A program made the translations under genes and the position numbers. This document shows, one piece after another, positions 32,548 through 42,171 of a stretch of 64,000 bases of DNA; position 1 is the stretch's first letter; the number at the start of each line of letters is the position of its first letter. Below the pieces are notes generated by a model. The model was not told where the DNA came from. It was given only the letters and a program-made list of their open reading frames with translations, and did no database searches. The DNA is taken from contig NZ_AP031500.1 in the NCBI RefSeq assembly GCF_042847215.1, positions 1,674,001 to 1,738,000 on the forward strand. The letters run 5' to 3'. The DNA is from Gilvimarinus japonicus (GTDB lineage: Bacteria > Pseudomonadota > Gammaproteobacteria > Pseudomonadales > Cellvibrionaceae).

Positions 32548-35322
32548 CTACGCGCTGGGCGAATTAAACCCAAATAAAACGTCTATGTTTCGCCCCTGAC
32601 GCCATTGTTTAATATGGTCTATGGCTTTGTTTAAGCAGATGATGGTGGGTTCAAGGTCACTGGTTTGCCCGGCACTTAACGCTTTGTCCATCAGCCCGGT
32701 GATGCTGCGCAGGTGAGGCACTCCGGTATAGCAGCTACTGCCATACAGTTTGTGGATGTGATCTTGTAATAGCGTAAAGTCCTGGGTTTGATAGGCCGAA
32801 TTTAACGCCTGTTGCTCTGTGTCCAGACTGTCGATCAGCATTGTGAGCATGTCTCGGGCGAGGTCGGCTTTATGATTAGCCAGCGCCAAGCACTGGGAGA
32901 TATTAACCGGGCTTCCGGGCTCTTCCGGCAGACTGTCGTCGGTTGTTGGTACCGGTGTTTGGCGCTGCTGGGTTAATGATAGACCGGTCCAGCGGTTTAA
33001 CATTTGTGCGAGTAAAGCCTCGGACACGGGTTTGCGAATACAGTCATCGAGCCCGGCGATTAACAATTCGGTTTTGTGCTCGGTCAGGGTGTGTGCGGTT
33101 AAGGCGACAACCGGTGTGCGCTTGCCATAGGCGCCCTCGCGATCGCGAAGTATCTGCGTGGTCTCCATGCCGTCCATTCCCGGCATTTGAATGTCCATAA
33201 AAATTAAATCAAATTTCCCTGGGGCAAACAAGCTAACGGCTTGTTCGCCGCTGTTGGCCTGAGTGACCTCGACGTTCAAATCACGCAATAGCTCAGTGGT
33301 GAGTTGTAAGTTGGCGTTATTGTCATCCACCAATAAAATTCGTTGTTGTGGGCCGGGCAGCGCCTCGGGCTTACGCTCAGTATCGTTAAGGTCGACATCA
33401 AGACTGTGGCTAATGGCGCTTAATAGGTGATCGTAAGTGATTGGCTTGGTGACAAACTCAATCGCTCCGCTATTGTCGTGCTGGGTAAAAACATCCATGT
33501 GGGCGCTAATGCAGCACACAATCACCTTACAAGAAAACTCCAGTTCTAGTTGTTCGGCGAGATTGCCAAGTAGCGCGGGGGGGAGCTTGCGCTCGTCCGG
33601 GGCGACGTCGAGAATCATTAAATGACACGGGCGGCCAGCCAATCCTTCGTTGCGCAGTCGCGGAAAGATATCGTGCACGGATTCAATCCAAAGGGTTTGC
33701 GCTTGCCAGCAATCGGCAAGACTTTCGAGCTGGCGATAGCTGAGAGGGTTATCGCTGCAAATCAGGATACGCTTGTCTTTTAGTCCATTTTGCTCGGGTG
33801 CCGCGTAATTGGGGTCGACTCCCAGTTTGGCGGTAAACCAAAAGGTCGCGCCTTTGTTGGGGCAGCTGTCAACGCCCACTTCGCCCTGCATTCGATCCAC
33901 CAAGCCTTTACAGATGGCGAGCCCGAGCCCGGTGCCGCCGTGCTCGCGACTGCTGGATGAGTCCGCTTGCGCAAACGCCGAAAACAGCTGCGCTTGCTGC
34001 TCTTTGCTAAGACCGATGCCTTCGTCTCGTACGACCACTTTAATGGTGACTTGGTTTTCGACAAAGTGTTGCAGCATAAACTCAATGCTAATGGTGCCGC
34101 GCTGGCTGAATTTAATGGCGTTACCCAGCAGATTGGATAGCACCTGACCGAATCGCAATGGATCGCCCATTAGCTGGGGCGGGATGTTGTTGTCGATAAT
34201 GGTGACAATCTGTAGGTTTTTTTCTTGCGCTTCAAATGTGAGTGCGTCGACGGTAGTCTCTGCCAAGGTGCGCAGCGTCATCGAGACGTAGTCGAGTACT
34301 AGTTTGCCCGACTCGATTTTGGAGAAATCGAGAATGTCATTAATGATCGCCATTAGGTTCTGGGCGGAGTCGTGAATGGTTTGCACGTAGTTTTTTTGCC
34401 GCTTGTCCAGCTCGGTTTTTAGCGCGAGGTTGGTAAAGCCGATAATACCATTGAGTGGGGTGCGGATTTCGTGACTGGTGTTGGCGAGAAACTCTGATTT
34501 AATTTGACTGGCCGCCAGCGCCTCTTTGCGGGCCATATCGAGTTCAATGTTTTGCACCTCAATGGTTTCTAGAGTCTCACGTAAGTCGTCCATCGACTGG
34601 TCGATGTGTTGCTGCATGTCTTGTTGCGCGAGTTCTTGTGTGCTGGCCATGGCATTTACGGCACTTGCCAGGCGCTGAAATTCATCGGCAAAGCTACCGT
34701 TTACCCGAGCGTCGAGCTGGCCGGCGCTAATCTTATTGACGACCTGCCGAATATTGGCGAGTGGGTCGATAATATTACCGTGTAGTTTTATTGCGAGGTA
34801 ACCGGCTAAAAGTAAGCAGGCCGTGGTTGCCAGTACCACAATTAACAGCATTTGATATACCGTTACCCAGTAAGAAGACAATACTAATTCAATATCCAGC
34901 CAGCCTAAGCTTTGCTGTTTATTCGCATCGACGATTGGGTAGCGAAACCGGTAGCCATTGTCGGTGCGGGTCATTTGGCCATGGGGATCGAGGTTGGCGG
35001 GGGTGATGTCCCCGATGTTAAAACGGGGGCCGCTGTGTAAATGGCGATTGTTGCGCGTGTCATATAAATGGACGGCACGTACCATGGGCTCTTCTAACGT
35101 GGCCTGGATCAGGCTTTCTAGCAGCTCTGTTTGACCGTTACTCAGGGCGACGTGAACCAGATGAGCGGTTTTTTCGGTAAGTAGCAATCCGCGCTGCTCG
35201 ACAAAGTTGTTGAGCTTCGAGATATAAAGAAAAGTCAGGGTCGCCGATAGCAGCACTGTAATACTGATCGCGGGGAGTAAGATAAGTCGCCAGACTTCGG
35301 TTTTGACGCTGTTTGGTTTCAT
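32548..35322 (-). CDS. gacS: Hybrid sensor histidine kinase, GacS/BarA type
   Basis: Global regulatory kinase of 924 residues for the GacA/UvrY response regulator, which drives CsrA-antagonising small RNAs. Order: TM1 (about 12-32), periplasmic sensor region to about 150, TM2, HAMP, HisKA with NTSHEIRTPLNG near residue 290, HATPase with GGTGLGLAICKGL, a degenerate receiver-like module (LMILDVAP), a true receiver with MDIQMPGMDG and a C-terminal Hpt domain with HIHKLYGSS. That tripartite relay and its place near cysM-rlmD match gacS/barA. No cognate regulator is in the window. Confidence 0.9.
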   Translation of the reverse strand: MKPNSVKTEVWRLILLPAISITVLLSATLTFLYISKLNNFVEQRGLLLTEKTAHLVHVALSNGQTELLESLIQATLEEPMVRAVHLYDTRNNRHLHSGPRFNIGDITPANLDPHGQMTRTDNGYRFRYPIVDANKQQSLGWLDIELVLSSYWVTVYQMLLIVVLATTACLLLAGYLAIKLHGNIIDPLANIRQVVNKISAGQLDARVNGSFADEFQRLASAVNAMASTQELAQQDMQQHIDQSMDDLRETLETIEVQNIELDMARKEALAASQIKSEFLANTSHEIRTPLNGIIGFTNLALKTELDKRQKNYVQTIHDSAQNLMAIINDILDFSKIESGKLVLDYVSMTLRTLAETTVDALTFEAQEKNLQIVTIIDNNIPPQLMGDPLRFGQVLSNLLGNAIKFSQRGTISIEFMLQHFVENQVTIKVVVRDEGIGLSKEQQAQLFSAFAQADSSSSREHGGTGLGLAICKGLVDRMQGEVGVDSCPNKGATFWFTAKLGVDPNYAAPEQNGLKDKRILICSDNPLSYRQLESLADCWQAQTLWIESVHDIFPRLRNEGLAGRPCHLMILDVAPDERKLPPALLGNLAEQLELEFSCKVIVCCISAHMDVFTQHDNSGAIEFVTKPITYDHLLSAISHSLDVDLNDTERKPEALPGPQQRILLVDDNNANLQLTTELLRDLNVEVTQANSGEQAVSLFAPGKFDLIFMDIQMPGMDGMETTQILRDREGAYGKRTPVVALTAHTLTEHKTELLIAGLDDCIRKPVSEALLAQMLNRWTGLSLTQQRQTPVPTTDDSLPEEPGSPVNISQCLALANHKADLARDMLTMLIDSLDTEQQALNSAYQTQDFTLLQDHIHKLYGSSCYTGVPHLRSITGLMDKALSAGQTSDLEPTIICLNKAIDHIKQWRQGRNIDVLFGFNSPSA

Positions 35323-35464
35323 GGGGTGCGGTAATTCGTCAAATTATGGCAGGCAGGTGCGCTAGCGCCTGTTTCCCGCGTTTCATTTGCCGAGTAGAAT
35401 AGACGGCTTTTGTGTGGTGCTGCAAGCGCGGCGCCTTTATGTGTTATATGGCTGTGAGGTAAGC

Positions 35465-36376
35465 ATGGATTTCCCAACCATTGAAGCGTACGTGGGCAAT
35501 ACCCCAATGGTGCGGGTTCAGCGATTACTGGGCGAAAGCAGTAACACCTTGTTGCTGAAGCTTGAGGGCAACAACCCGGCCGGCTCGGTTAAAGATCGCC
35601 CGGCACTGGAGATGATTCAGGGCGCCGAAGCGCGCGGCGAAATAACACCCGGCGATCGCCTGATTGAGGCAACCAGCGGCAATACCGGCATCGCCTTGGC
35701 GATGGTGGCCGCCATTAAAGGTTACCCGCTGACCTTAATCATGCCCGATAACAGCACTGCCGAGCGCAAAGCCTCTATGGCCGCTTACGGCGCTCGTTTG
35801 ATTTTGGTGAGCCAAGAGGAGGGAATGGAGGGCGCGCGGGATCTTGCGCTCAAAATGCAGGCCAACGGTGATGGCAAAGTACTCGACCAATTTGGCAATT
35901 TGGATAATCCGGCAGCTCACTACCGTACCACCGGTCCCGAGATTTGGCAGCAGAGCCGGGGGCGCATTACGCATTTTGTCAGCTCTATGGGCACGACCGG
36001 TACTATTATGGGTTGCTCGCGGTATTTAAAAGAGCAAAATCCTGAGGTTGCTATTATCGGTTTGCAGCCCGAAGAAGGGGCGAGTATCCCCGGTATTCGG
36101 CGCTGGCCCGAGGCTTATTTGCCCGCGGTATACGAGGCTTCGCGGGTCGATCGTATTGTCAGTATGAGTCAGAGCCGCGCCGAGCAGATGACCTTGCGTT
36201 TGGCGCGTGAGGAAGGGATTTTTTGCGGCGTGTCGTCGGGCGGTGCGGTGGCCGCCGCACTGGAGCTGGCCGAAACCCTGGACAACGCCGTGATTGTGGC
36301 GATCGTTTGCGATCGCGGCGATCGCTATTTATCGTCTGGGTTATTTGATACCGCACTCGACGCTAACACACAATGA
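35465..36376 (+). CDS. cysM: Cysteine synthase B
   Basis: PLP-dependent O-acetylserine sulfhydrylase, 303 residues, able to use thiosulfate as well as sulfide. The PLP lysine lies in NPAGSVKDRPA near residue 40, the substrate loop in EATSGNTGIAL, and phosphate-binding GTTGTIMG follows. EEGASIPGIRRWPEAYLP is typical of CysM. ATG 35465 is supported by GAGG upstream. The stop overlaps the rlmD start (ATGA). Confidence 0.94.
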   Translation: MDFPTIEAYVGNTPMVRVQRLLGESSNTLLLKLEGNNPAGSVKDRPALEMIQGAEARGEITPGDRLIEATSGNTGIALAMVAAIKGYPLTLIMPDNSTAERKASMAAYGARLILVSQEEGMEGARDLALKMQANGDGKVLDQFGNLDNPAAHYRTTGPEIWQQSRGRITHFVSSMGTTGTIMGCSRYLKEQNPEVAIIGLQPEEGASIPGIRRWPEAYLPAVYEASRVDRIVSMSQSRAEQMTLRLAREEGIFCGVSSGGAVAAALELAETLDNAVIVAIVCDRGDRYLSSGLFDTALDANTQ

Positions 36377-37749
36377 GCCGCCGAGCGCCCCATCGCGGAC
36401 GTCAGCGACCCAAAACCAAACGGCAAGCCCCTGCGGGGCCGCCGCTTGAGCTGGATATCATAAGGCTCAGTCACGATGGTCGCGGTATTGGCACGCACCA
36501 AGGCAAGACGGTGTTTGTTAGTGGAGCCTTGCCGGGCGAGCGTGTAATCGCCAAATTACAGCAAGAGTTTGGCCGTTATAGCGAAGCGCAGGTGCTTGAG
36601 CTGCTCAGCCGTAGCGAACAGCGCCAAGCGCCGGTTTGCGTGCATTTTGGTCAGTGTGGTGGTTGTCAGTTGCAGCACATGGACGCCGCTGAGCAGCTCG
36701 CCGCCAAGCAGCAAGGGGTGTTGGATCAATTGCGCCGCTTTGCCAATGTGGTGCCCGAGCAAATGGCCGTACCATTGACGGCACAAGTGTTGGGTTATCG
36801 CGCTCGCGCTCGTCTTGGGGTGCAATTTAATAAGGCCGGTAAGGTGGCGTTAGGGTTTCGGCGCGCGGGCGATAAACAGCTTGTTGCACTCTCGCAGTGT
36901 CCCGTGTTGCAACCGTCATTGCAGTCGGTCTTGGCTCCGCTGGCCGCGTGGCTGGAGCGCTTTAACGTGCTTGCGGTTACTCATGTTGAGCTGGTGGCGA
37001 CTGAGCTTTGTACTTTGGTGATACGTTTAATTCGGCCATTGGCACATGATGCGAGCGAGGCGCTGATGACGCTTGCAGATGAGTGTGGCTGGCAGGTGTT
37101 TTTACAGCCGGGCAGTGATAAAAAAGCGCTCACCACTGTTGGTGGTGAATCGGTGGACCCGCGCTTGCATTACACACTAACGGCTGCCTCCAGCGCAAAA
37201 AAGACGTTAACCATAGGCTTTCACCCCACTGATTTTACTCAGGTAAACCCGGCGATTAATCAAAAAATGGTGACCCAGGTACTCGAGTGGCTGGGTTTGT
37301 CGGTCGGTGAGCGTTTGTGGGATTTATTTTGCGGCGTGGGTAACTTTTCGTTGCCGGCGGCGCAGTGTGCCGCTCAGGTAATCGGGGTCGAGGCGGTCGA
37401 GGCGATGGTGGCGCGCGCGCGCGAAAACGCTGCCGCCAATCATATTGCCAATATCGAGTTTCTCGCCGCCGATTTAAGCCAATCATCCATTGACCGGCTG
37501 ATACAAAAGGCGGGCCGGCCCGATGCGATCGTGCTGGACCCGCCGCGCGATGGGGCACGAGATATATGCGAGCAGCTGGGAAAGCTGAAGCGCGCTCGTA
37601 TCGTTTATGTGTCGTGTAATCCTGCCACCTTTGTGCGGGATGCAAGAATTTTGGTCGATCAGGGGTATCGCTTGCAGCGCTTTGGGGTGATGGAGATGTT
37701 TCCGCAGACCTCGCACCTGGAAACTATGGCTCTGTTGATTAAAGGCTAA
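36373..37749 (+). CDS. rlmD: 23S rRNA (uracil1939-C5)-methyltransferase RlmD
   Basis: SAM-dependent methyltransferase (RumA) making m5U1939 in 23S rRNA, 458 residues. A TRAM domain (residues about 25-85) precedes the Fe-S cluster cysteines CVHFGQCGGC. The SAM site is DLFCGVGNFSLP, and the catalytic cysteine lies in YVSCNPATFVRDA. It is co-transcribed with cysM through a 4-nt overlap. Confidence 0.95.
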   Translation: MSRRAPHRGRQRPKTKRQAPAGPPLELDIIRLSHDGRGIGTHQGKTVFVSGALPGERVIAKLQQEFGRYSEAQVLELLSRSEQRQAPVCVHFGQCGGCQLQHMDAAEQLAAKQQGVLDQLRRFANVVPEQMAVPLTAQVLGYRARARLGVQFNKAGKVALGFRRAGDKQLVALSQCPVLQPSLQSVLAPLAAWLERFNVLAVTHVELVATELCTLVIRLIRPLAHDASEALMTLADECGWQVFLQPGSDKKALTTVGGESVDPRLHYTLTAASSAKKTLTIGFHPTDFTQVNPAINQKMVTQVLEWLGLSVGERLWDLFCGVGNFSLPAAQCAAQVIGVEAVEAMVARARENAAANHIANIEFLAADLSQSSIDRLIQKAGRPDAIVLDPPRDGARDICEQLGKLKRARIVYVSCNPATFVRDARILVDQGYRLQRFGVMEMFPQTSHLETMALLIKG

Positions 37750-37848
37750 TGTCCGCGACGTTTTAACGGCGGCGGGCGACGATAGGCACAGCGAGCGTGA
37801 CAGGGTATGATCACGACCACGATATTGGTCTAACACTGACGGGGTTTT

Positions 37849-39468
37849 ATGTACCATCAATACTTCGGTTTGGTAGAGCCTGCGTTTTCCATTGCGGTTA
37901 ACCCGCGCTACCTTTACATGAGCGATCAGCACAAAGAGGCCTTGGCGCACTTATTGTACGGTGTGCGCGGCGGTGGTTTTGTGTTGCTAACCGGCGAAGT
38001 GGGCACCGGTAAAACGACGATTATTCGCTCGCTACTGGAGCAGTTGCCCGACAATACCGATATCGCCATGGTGTTTAACCCGATGGCCAACGTACCCGAG
38101 ATGCTGGGTATGATTTGCGACGAGCTTGGGGTTAAGTACGTCGCCGATGAGCACACCGTAAAATCGCTGACCGATGCCTTGCATTTGTATCTGTTGGAGA
38201 ATCATCGCCAAGGCCGCAGTACGGTGCTGTTGATTGATGAGGCGCAGTTGCTCTCTGCCGATGCCTTGGAACAAATTCGCCTGCTGACTAACTTAGAAAC
38301 TGATACTAAAAAATTATTGCAGATCATTTTAGTGGGGCAGCCCGAGTTAAACACACTCTTGTCACAGCCGCGCTTGCGTCAGTTGGCGCAGCGTATTACC
38401 GCGCGTTTTCATTTATCCCCGTTAACCCTGGCCGAGACCGAGGCCTACATTGCCCATCGGTTGCAAGTGGCTGGTTTGGCGGAAGAGCGCAACCCGTTTC
38501 CGCGCGCCATTGTGAAAAAAATTCATCGTTTTAGTGGCGGCATTCCGCGGCGCATTAATATTTTGTGCGAGCGGGCGCTGGTGGGCTTATACGGCCACAA
38601 CAAACAGCGGGTCGACAATGCAACCTATCGCTTAGCGCGGCGCGAAGTCGTCGGCGGCTTGGATGAGCCGGCAAAAGATCTGCGCAATTGGTTGGTGTGG
38701 GGCTTGGGTGTGGCGCTAGTTGTGGTGATCGGGTTATTGCTGTGGGTGTTGTGGCCTGTAGCCGGTGATAAAAGTACGAGTAAACCGCTAGAGGTTAGCG
38801 CGGTTAGCAGCAGTTCATCGGTCGCGTCAGTGGCTGCTAATAAGCCAAATAATAATGCGCGACCGGCGCAAGAGGCTATTTATTTTGCGCGGCTGCAAGA
38901 GGCGCAGCAAGCATTATATGGCCATGTCGGCATGGCGACAGGTGAGGGCAACCCTTGCTGGCAAACCGCTGCGAGTGATATTCAGTGTGAGACTCGCAAA
39001 TTTAGCACCTGGTCTGAGCTGCGGGATTTAAATCGCCCGGCGGTGTTAACTCTTAATACTCCCGATAAATTTACGGTATACGCAGTATTAGTCGGTTTGG
39101 GGCAGTACCGGGCAGCGCTGATTACATCCACCGGCGAGCATCAGCTGATGCCATTGACTGAGCTGGGCCAGCGTTGGAATGGTGCGGTGTTTTATGTCTG
39201 GCATAAACCGCCCGGTTATACCGGTGCGATCAGTCAAGGCGATCAGGGGCAAACGGTACATTGGTTGGCGCAGCAGTTTGCGCAGTTAGATGGCCAGACG
39301 CGCCGGTTGACGAACGATCGCTTTAACCAAGCGTTAACCGAGCGGTTAAAAATATTTCAGCGTCAAGCTGGACTGACTGCCGATGGCATACTGGGGCAGC
39401 AGACGTTGCTTAAACTCAACGAAAGGTTGGAGATCGATACCACCTTAGAACCTGTGCAGGAGCCCTGA
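37849..39468 (+). CDS. gspA: GspA-like AAA ATPase (ExeA) with peptidoglycan-binding domain
   Basis: Inner-membrane ATPase of 539 residues. Residues 1-270 form an AAA+ module: Walker A GEVGTGKTT, Walker B VLLIDEAQLL and sensor region GGIPRRINILCERAL. One membrane helix lies near 280-300, then a linker and a periplasmic peptidoglycan-binding domain at the C-terminus (LKIFQRQAGLTADGILGQQTLLKLNE, shown by FQ...G..ADGI.G..T). In Aeromonas, ExeA with ExeB remodels peptidoglycan to let the type II secretin assemble. gspB follows after 2 nt. The rest of the gsp operon is not in the window. Confidence 0.88.
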   Translation: MYHQYFGLVEPAFSIAVNPRYLYMSDQHKEALAHLLYGVRGGGFVLLTGEVGTGKTTIIRSLLEQLPDNTDIAMVFNPMANVPEMLGMICDELGVKYVADEHTVKSLTDALHLYLLENHRQGRSTVLLIDEAQLLSADALEQIRLLTNLETDTKKLLQIILVGQPELNTLLSQPRLRQLAQRITARFHLSPLTLAETEAYIAHRLQVAGLAEERNPFPRAIVKKIHRFSGGIPRRINILCERALVGLYGHNKQRVDNATYRLARREVVGGLDEPAKDLRNWLVWGLGVALVVVIGLLLWVLWPVAGDKSTSKPLEVSAVSSSSSVASVAANKPNNNARPAQEAIYFARLQEAQQALYGHVGMATGEGNPCWQTAASDIQCETRKFSTWSELRDLNRPAVLTLNTPDKFTVYAVLVGLGQYRAALITSTGEHQLMPLTELGQRWNGAVFYVWHKPPGYTGAISQGDQGQTVHWLAQQFAQLDGQTRRLTNDRFNQALTERLKIFQRQAGLTADGILGQQTLLKLNERLEIDTTLEPVQEP

Positions 39469-39470
39469 GC

Positions 39471-40385
39471 ATGTCGTTGATTTTGGATGCATTGCGTAAG
39501 GCTGACCGCGAGCGCCAGCAACAACAAAATGGTGTGCCGGGTCTTGATGCGGCACACGCTCGGGCCGAGGTGCCACCTCGTAGATTATGGCCTTGGCTCG
39601 TGGCGATCGCAGTTGTGGTGTTGGGGTTATTGGCCGCGGTTATCTGGTTGGCGCTAGAGCGTCATCAGGCGGCACCGGTGGTGGTTCAAGCACCCGAGCC
39701 GGTTTCGTCCATAACCAAACCGTCAGCTCCAGCACAGGCAACGGCTGCGAATGCACCCACTATCACCAGCGCGTCGGCTGACAGCCTATCGCTTGAGGTA
39801 GCGCCGGGCGAGTTGGACGGTAAAGCGGCATCAAGCGTCGCGTCGGGCAGCACTGCCGCGCCCGCCAGTAAGCGTATGGCGCAAACCGCGGCCGGGCAGG
39901 CCTCTAGCGATACGACGCAAATGAACACACAGGATAATCTGGATAAGCCTGCTGTTGATGCTGAGGTGGCACGATTGTATAGCGCACCGCCACCGGACGA
40001 GTCGCCTGAGACAGTTGCGCCTCGCCCAGCGGTAGCGCCCGTTAAGGTCCCAGCGACCGCATCGGCCATTACAGATTCCGCGGCGACTCGCCCGGCGCCC
40101 GATGATGCAGCGCTGCGATCATCATTGCTGGCAGCGCACCCCAATGTGGGCACCATTCGCGATTTACCTTTAGCGGTGCAAAATGCGATTCCGACACTGA
40201 TGTACGCCGCTCACGAATACCGCCAAGGTGGCGCCAGTGAGGTGACGATTAATAATCAAAGCTTACGCGAAGGGCAAACACTGGGAGATTTAGAGGTAGA
40301 GATGATTGCCGAGGACGGTGTGATTCTGCGCAAGGGAGACCACCAATTTAAACTGACGGCGATGTCCAGTTGGGTGAACATGTAG
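39471..40385 (+). CDS. gspB: General secretion pathway protein GspB
   Basis: Partner of GspA, 304 residues. The start MSLILDALRKADRER is diagnostic for GspB/ExeB. A single membrane helix spans about residues 41-65. A long Ala/Pro/Ser-rich linker leads to the C-terminal T2SSB domain (DLPLAVQNAIPTLMYAAHEY, SLREGQTLGD) that binds the secretin GspD or the cell wall. Translationally linked to gspA. Confidence 0.9.
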   Translation: MSLILDALRKADRERQQQQNGVPGLDAAHARAEVPPRRLWPWLVAIAVVVLGLLAAVIWLALERHQAAPVVVQAPEPVSSITKPSAPAQATAANAPTITSASADSLSLEVAPGELDGKAASSVASGSTAAPASKRMAQTAAGQASSDTTQMNTQDNLDKPAVDAEVARLYSAPPPDESPETVAPRPAVAPVKVPATASAITDSAATRPAPDDAALRSSLLAAHPNVGTIRDLPLAVQNAIPTLMYAAHEYRQGGASEVTINNQSLREGQTLGDLEVEMIAEDGVILRKGDHQFKLTAMSSWVNM

Positions 40386-40403
40386 GGCGGCGGTAGCGCT
40401 GTT

Positions 40404-41009
40404 CTAGCGTTGACCAATGACTTGGGCCGGGTTGCCCGCCACGATGGTGTTGCTGGCCACGTCCCGCGTTACAACCGATTGCATACCCGCGACGGCGCCA
40501 CGACGCATGGTTACGCCATCAACCACCCCGGTGTGACTGCCAAGCCACACGTCGCTTTGCAAAATAATCCCTTTAGAGCTGACTGGCTGCTCGCGAATCA
40601 GCCGCTCCGGCGCCAGGCCGTGATTAAACGCATAGAGTGAGCAGTAAGCGGCCAAGCGACAGTGGTCGCCAATATGAATGCCAGCGCGTCCGCCGTCTAA
40701 GCTGGCGTGATGATTGATGGACACGCTCTCCCCTAGGGTGATCGGGCCGTGCAATACCGCATCGGCGGCAATATAACTGTTGTCGCCAACAATAATAGGG
40801 CGGCCGGGCTCGGCAAACAACTGGGCCTCTGGGGCAATAAAGACATTGCGCCCGATCTCAACCGTCTCAAGCTCGCACAGGCGCGCTTGGATGGCGCCTT
40901 GCCACGGTGCGGCCCACTCTAGGTGCTTAGGCTTTAGCCGGTAATAAAGCCAGGGCATATAGCTTAAGCGGCGTTTGTGCTGAGCTTGATAGGTGGCAGA
41001 ATCGGGCAT
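40404..41009 (-). CDS. Hexapeptide-repeat acyltransferase
   Basis: Left-handed beta-helix transferase of 201 residues with repeated hexapeptides (IVGDNSYIAADAVLHGPITLGESVSI) and the usual active-site histidine region near HHASLDGG and LYAFNHGL. The late segment IILQSDVWLGSHTGVVDGVTM and VVTRDVASNTIVAGNPAQVIG is typical of acetyltransferases of the WbbJ/NodL/LacA group acting on sugars or polysaccharides. No glycan gene cluster adjoins it, so the acceptor is unknown. Confidence 0.85.
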   Translation of the reverse strand: MPDSATYQAQHKRRLSYMPWLYYRLKPKHLEWAAPWQGAIQARLCELETVEIGRNVFIAPEAQLFAEPGRPIIVGDNSYIAADAVLHGPITLGESVSINHHASLDGGRAGIHIGDHCRLAAYCSLYAFNHGLAPERLIREQPVSSKGIILQSDVWLGSHTGVVDGVTMRRGAVAGMQSVVTRDVASNTIVAGNPAQVIGQR

Positions 41010-41141
41010 AAAGCAGGGCGTAACCTATAGAGATTTGCCGCCATTGTAGCTCAGAGCCCCGCCGTGCCGATAGCGCACAAGAAGGTGATTAGCCTTGGGG
41101 GATGGGGTTGCGAGCGCCTTGTAGAGGCTGGGGGGAAGAAA

Positions 41142-41347
41142 AGGTGTCCGCCGCCTTCATTGCAGCGGTAATTGCTGCCGGTTTCTTTTGTGCACCGAAA
41201 CACGCGGAGCTAGGGCGTGCATTGTCGGATCGTGGTGGAGTATCGAGTGGACACTCACAGGTAACGTAGGCTCATCAACGCTGCCAGATTCCCTCTATGC
41301 GAACGCAGTCGTCGAGCGTATCCCGTTATGCGGGCGGGCGGACACCT
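41142..41347. repeat. Inverted-repeat-bounded noncoding element
   Basis: The 475-nt gap between the acyltransferase and the RluA-like gene has no ORF I can support. It contains a perfect 11-bp inverted repeat, AGGTGTCCGCC at 41142-41152 and GGCGGACACCT at 41337-41347. A second pair, TAGCCTT (41090) and AAGGCTA (41375), is nested outside it. Inside are small hairpins such as GCAGC/GCTGC, CACGC/GCGTG and GAGT/ACTC. It may be a MITE-like element with terminal repeats or a structured RNA. I could not match it to tmRNA, RNase P, 6S or SRP RNA. Confidence 0.5.
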
Positions 41348-41490
41348 GAACTAAGTGTAGCACTGTGAGTTTTTAAGGCTATGGGCTGGTTAGTTGATCT
41401 GGCTCTTAACCCATCTGGCGATACGTTTTACGGTAATATAGAGGCTTTTACGCGGGCGGCTTCTCGGTCGCGTGCCCTATTAAGGTGGTT

Positions 41491-42171
41491 ATGTTCGACA
41501 TTGTCTGGCAGTCCGATCAGGTGTTGGTGATCGATAAGCACGCAGGGGTGAATTTTCATTCCGAGCAGGGCGAGGCGGGCTTGTTTGCCACACTGACCCA
41601 ATCGTTTCCGAGCTTGTATCCGGTGCATCGGCTGGATAAGCCGACCTCTGGTTTATTGGTGATGGCCAAGACGGCCGACGCTAACCGGCAATTGTGCGAG
41701 CAGTTTCGTCAGCGACAAGTCGACAAGTACTACCTTGCTATTAGCGGCAAAAAGCCCCGTAAAAAACAGGGGTCGGTGGTGGGCGATATGACCAGCGCGC
41801 GGCGCGGCGCCTGGATGCTTACGCGAACGCGACACAATCCGGCCCGTACCGCTTTTGTCAGTTGCCATATGGCTCCCGGGCTTCGGTTGTTTGTGGTTAA
41901 ACCTGCGACTGGGCGCACTCACCAAATTCGTGTAGCCCTTAAAAGTGTGGGGGCACCCATTGTCGGGGATACCCTCTATGGTGCGGAGCCATCCGACCGA
42001 CTGTACTTGCACGCATACTCTCTTGGGTTTGAGATTAATGGTGAGTATCAGCGCTTTACGCAACCGCCAAGCAGCGGCGCGTTATTTGGCGATACGGCGT
42101 TTACTCACCTGATGAGTGGAGACGTTATCGATGTGGCCGAGCCGTGGAATATGGCATGGCCGGCGTGTTAG
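41491..42171 (+). CDS. RluA-family pseudouridine synthase (TIGR01621-like)
   Basis: RNA pseudouridine synthase of 226 residues. The catalytic aspartate lies in HRLDKPTSGLLV near residue 52; KYYLAISG, KPATGRTHQIRVALKSVG and PIVGDTLYG are the other RluA motifs. There is no N-terminal S4 domain. This short class has no assigned RNA position. ATG 41491 is used with AAGGTGG before it; GTG 41485 is two codons upstream. It overlaps the next gene's start. Confidence 0.88.
   Translation: MFDIVWQSDQVLVIDKHAGVNFHSEQGEAGLFATLTQSFPSLYPVHRLDKPTSGLLVMAKTADANRQLCEQFRQRQVDKYYLAISGKKPRKKQGSVVGDMTSARRGAWMLTRTRHNPARTAFVSCHMAPGLRLFVVKPATGRTHQIRVALKSVGAPIVGDTLYGAEPSDRLYLHAYSLGFEINGEYQRFTQPPSSGALFGDTAFTHLMSGDVIDVAEPWNMAWPAC

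Noticed and set aside
41010..41490. tmRNA, RNase P, 6S or SRP RNA in the 41 kb gap
   Set aside because: None of the diagnostic conserved blocks of these RNAs could be found, despite the inverted repeats.
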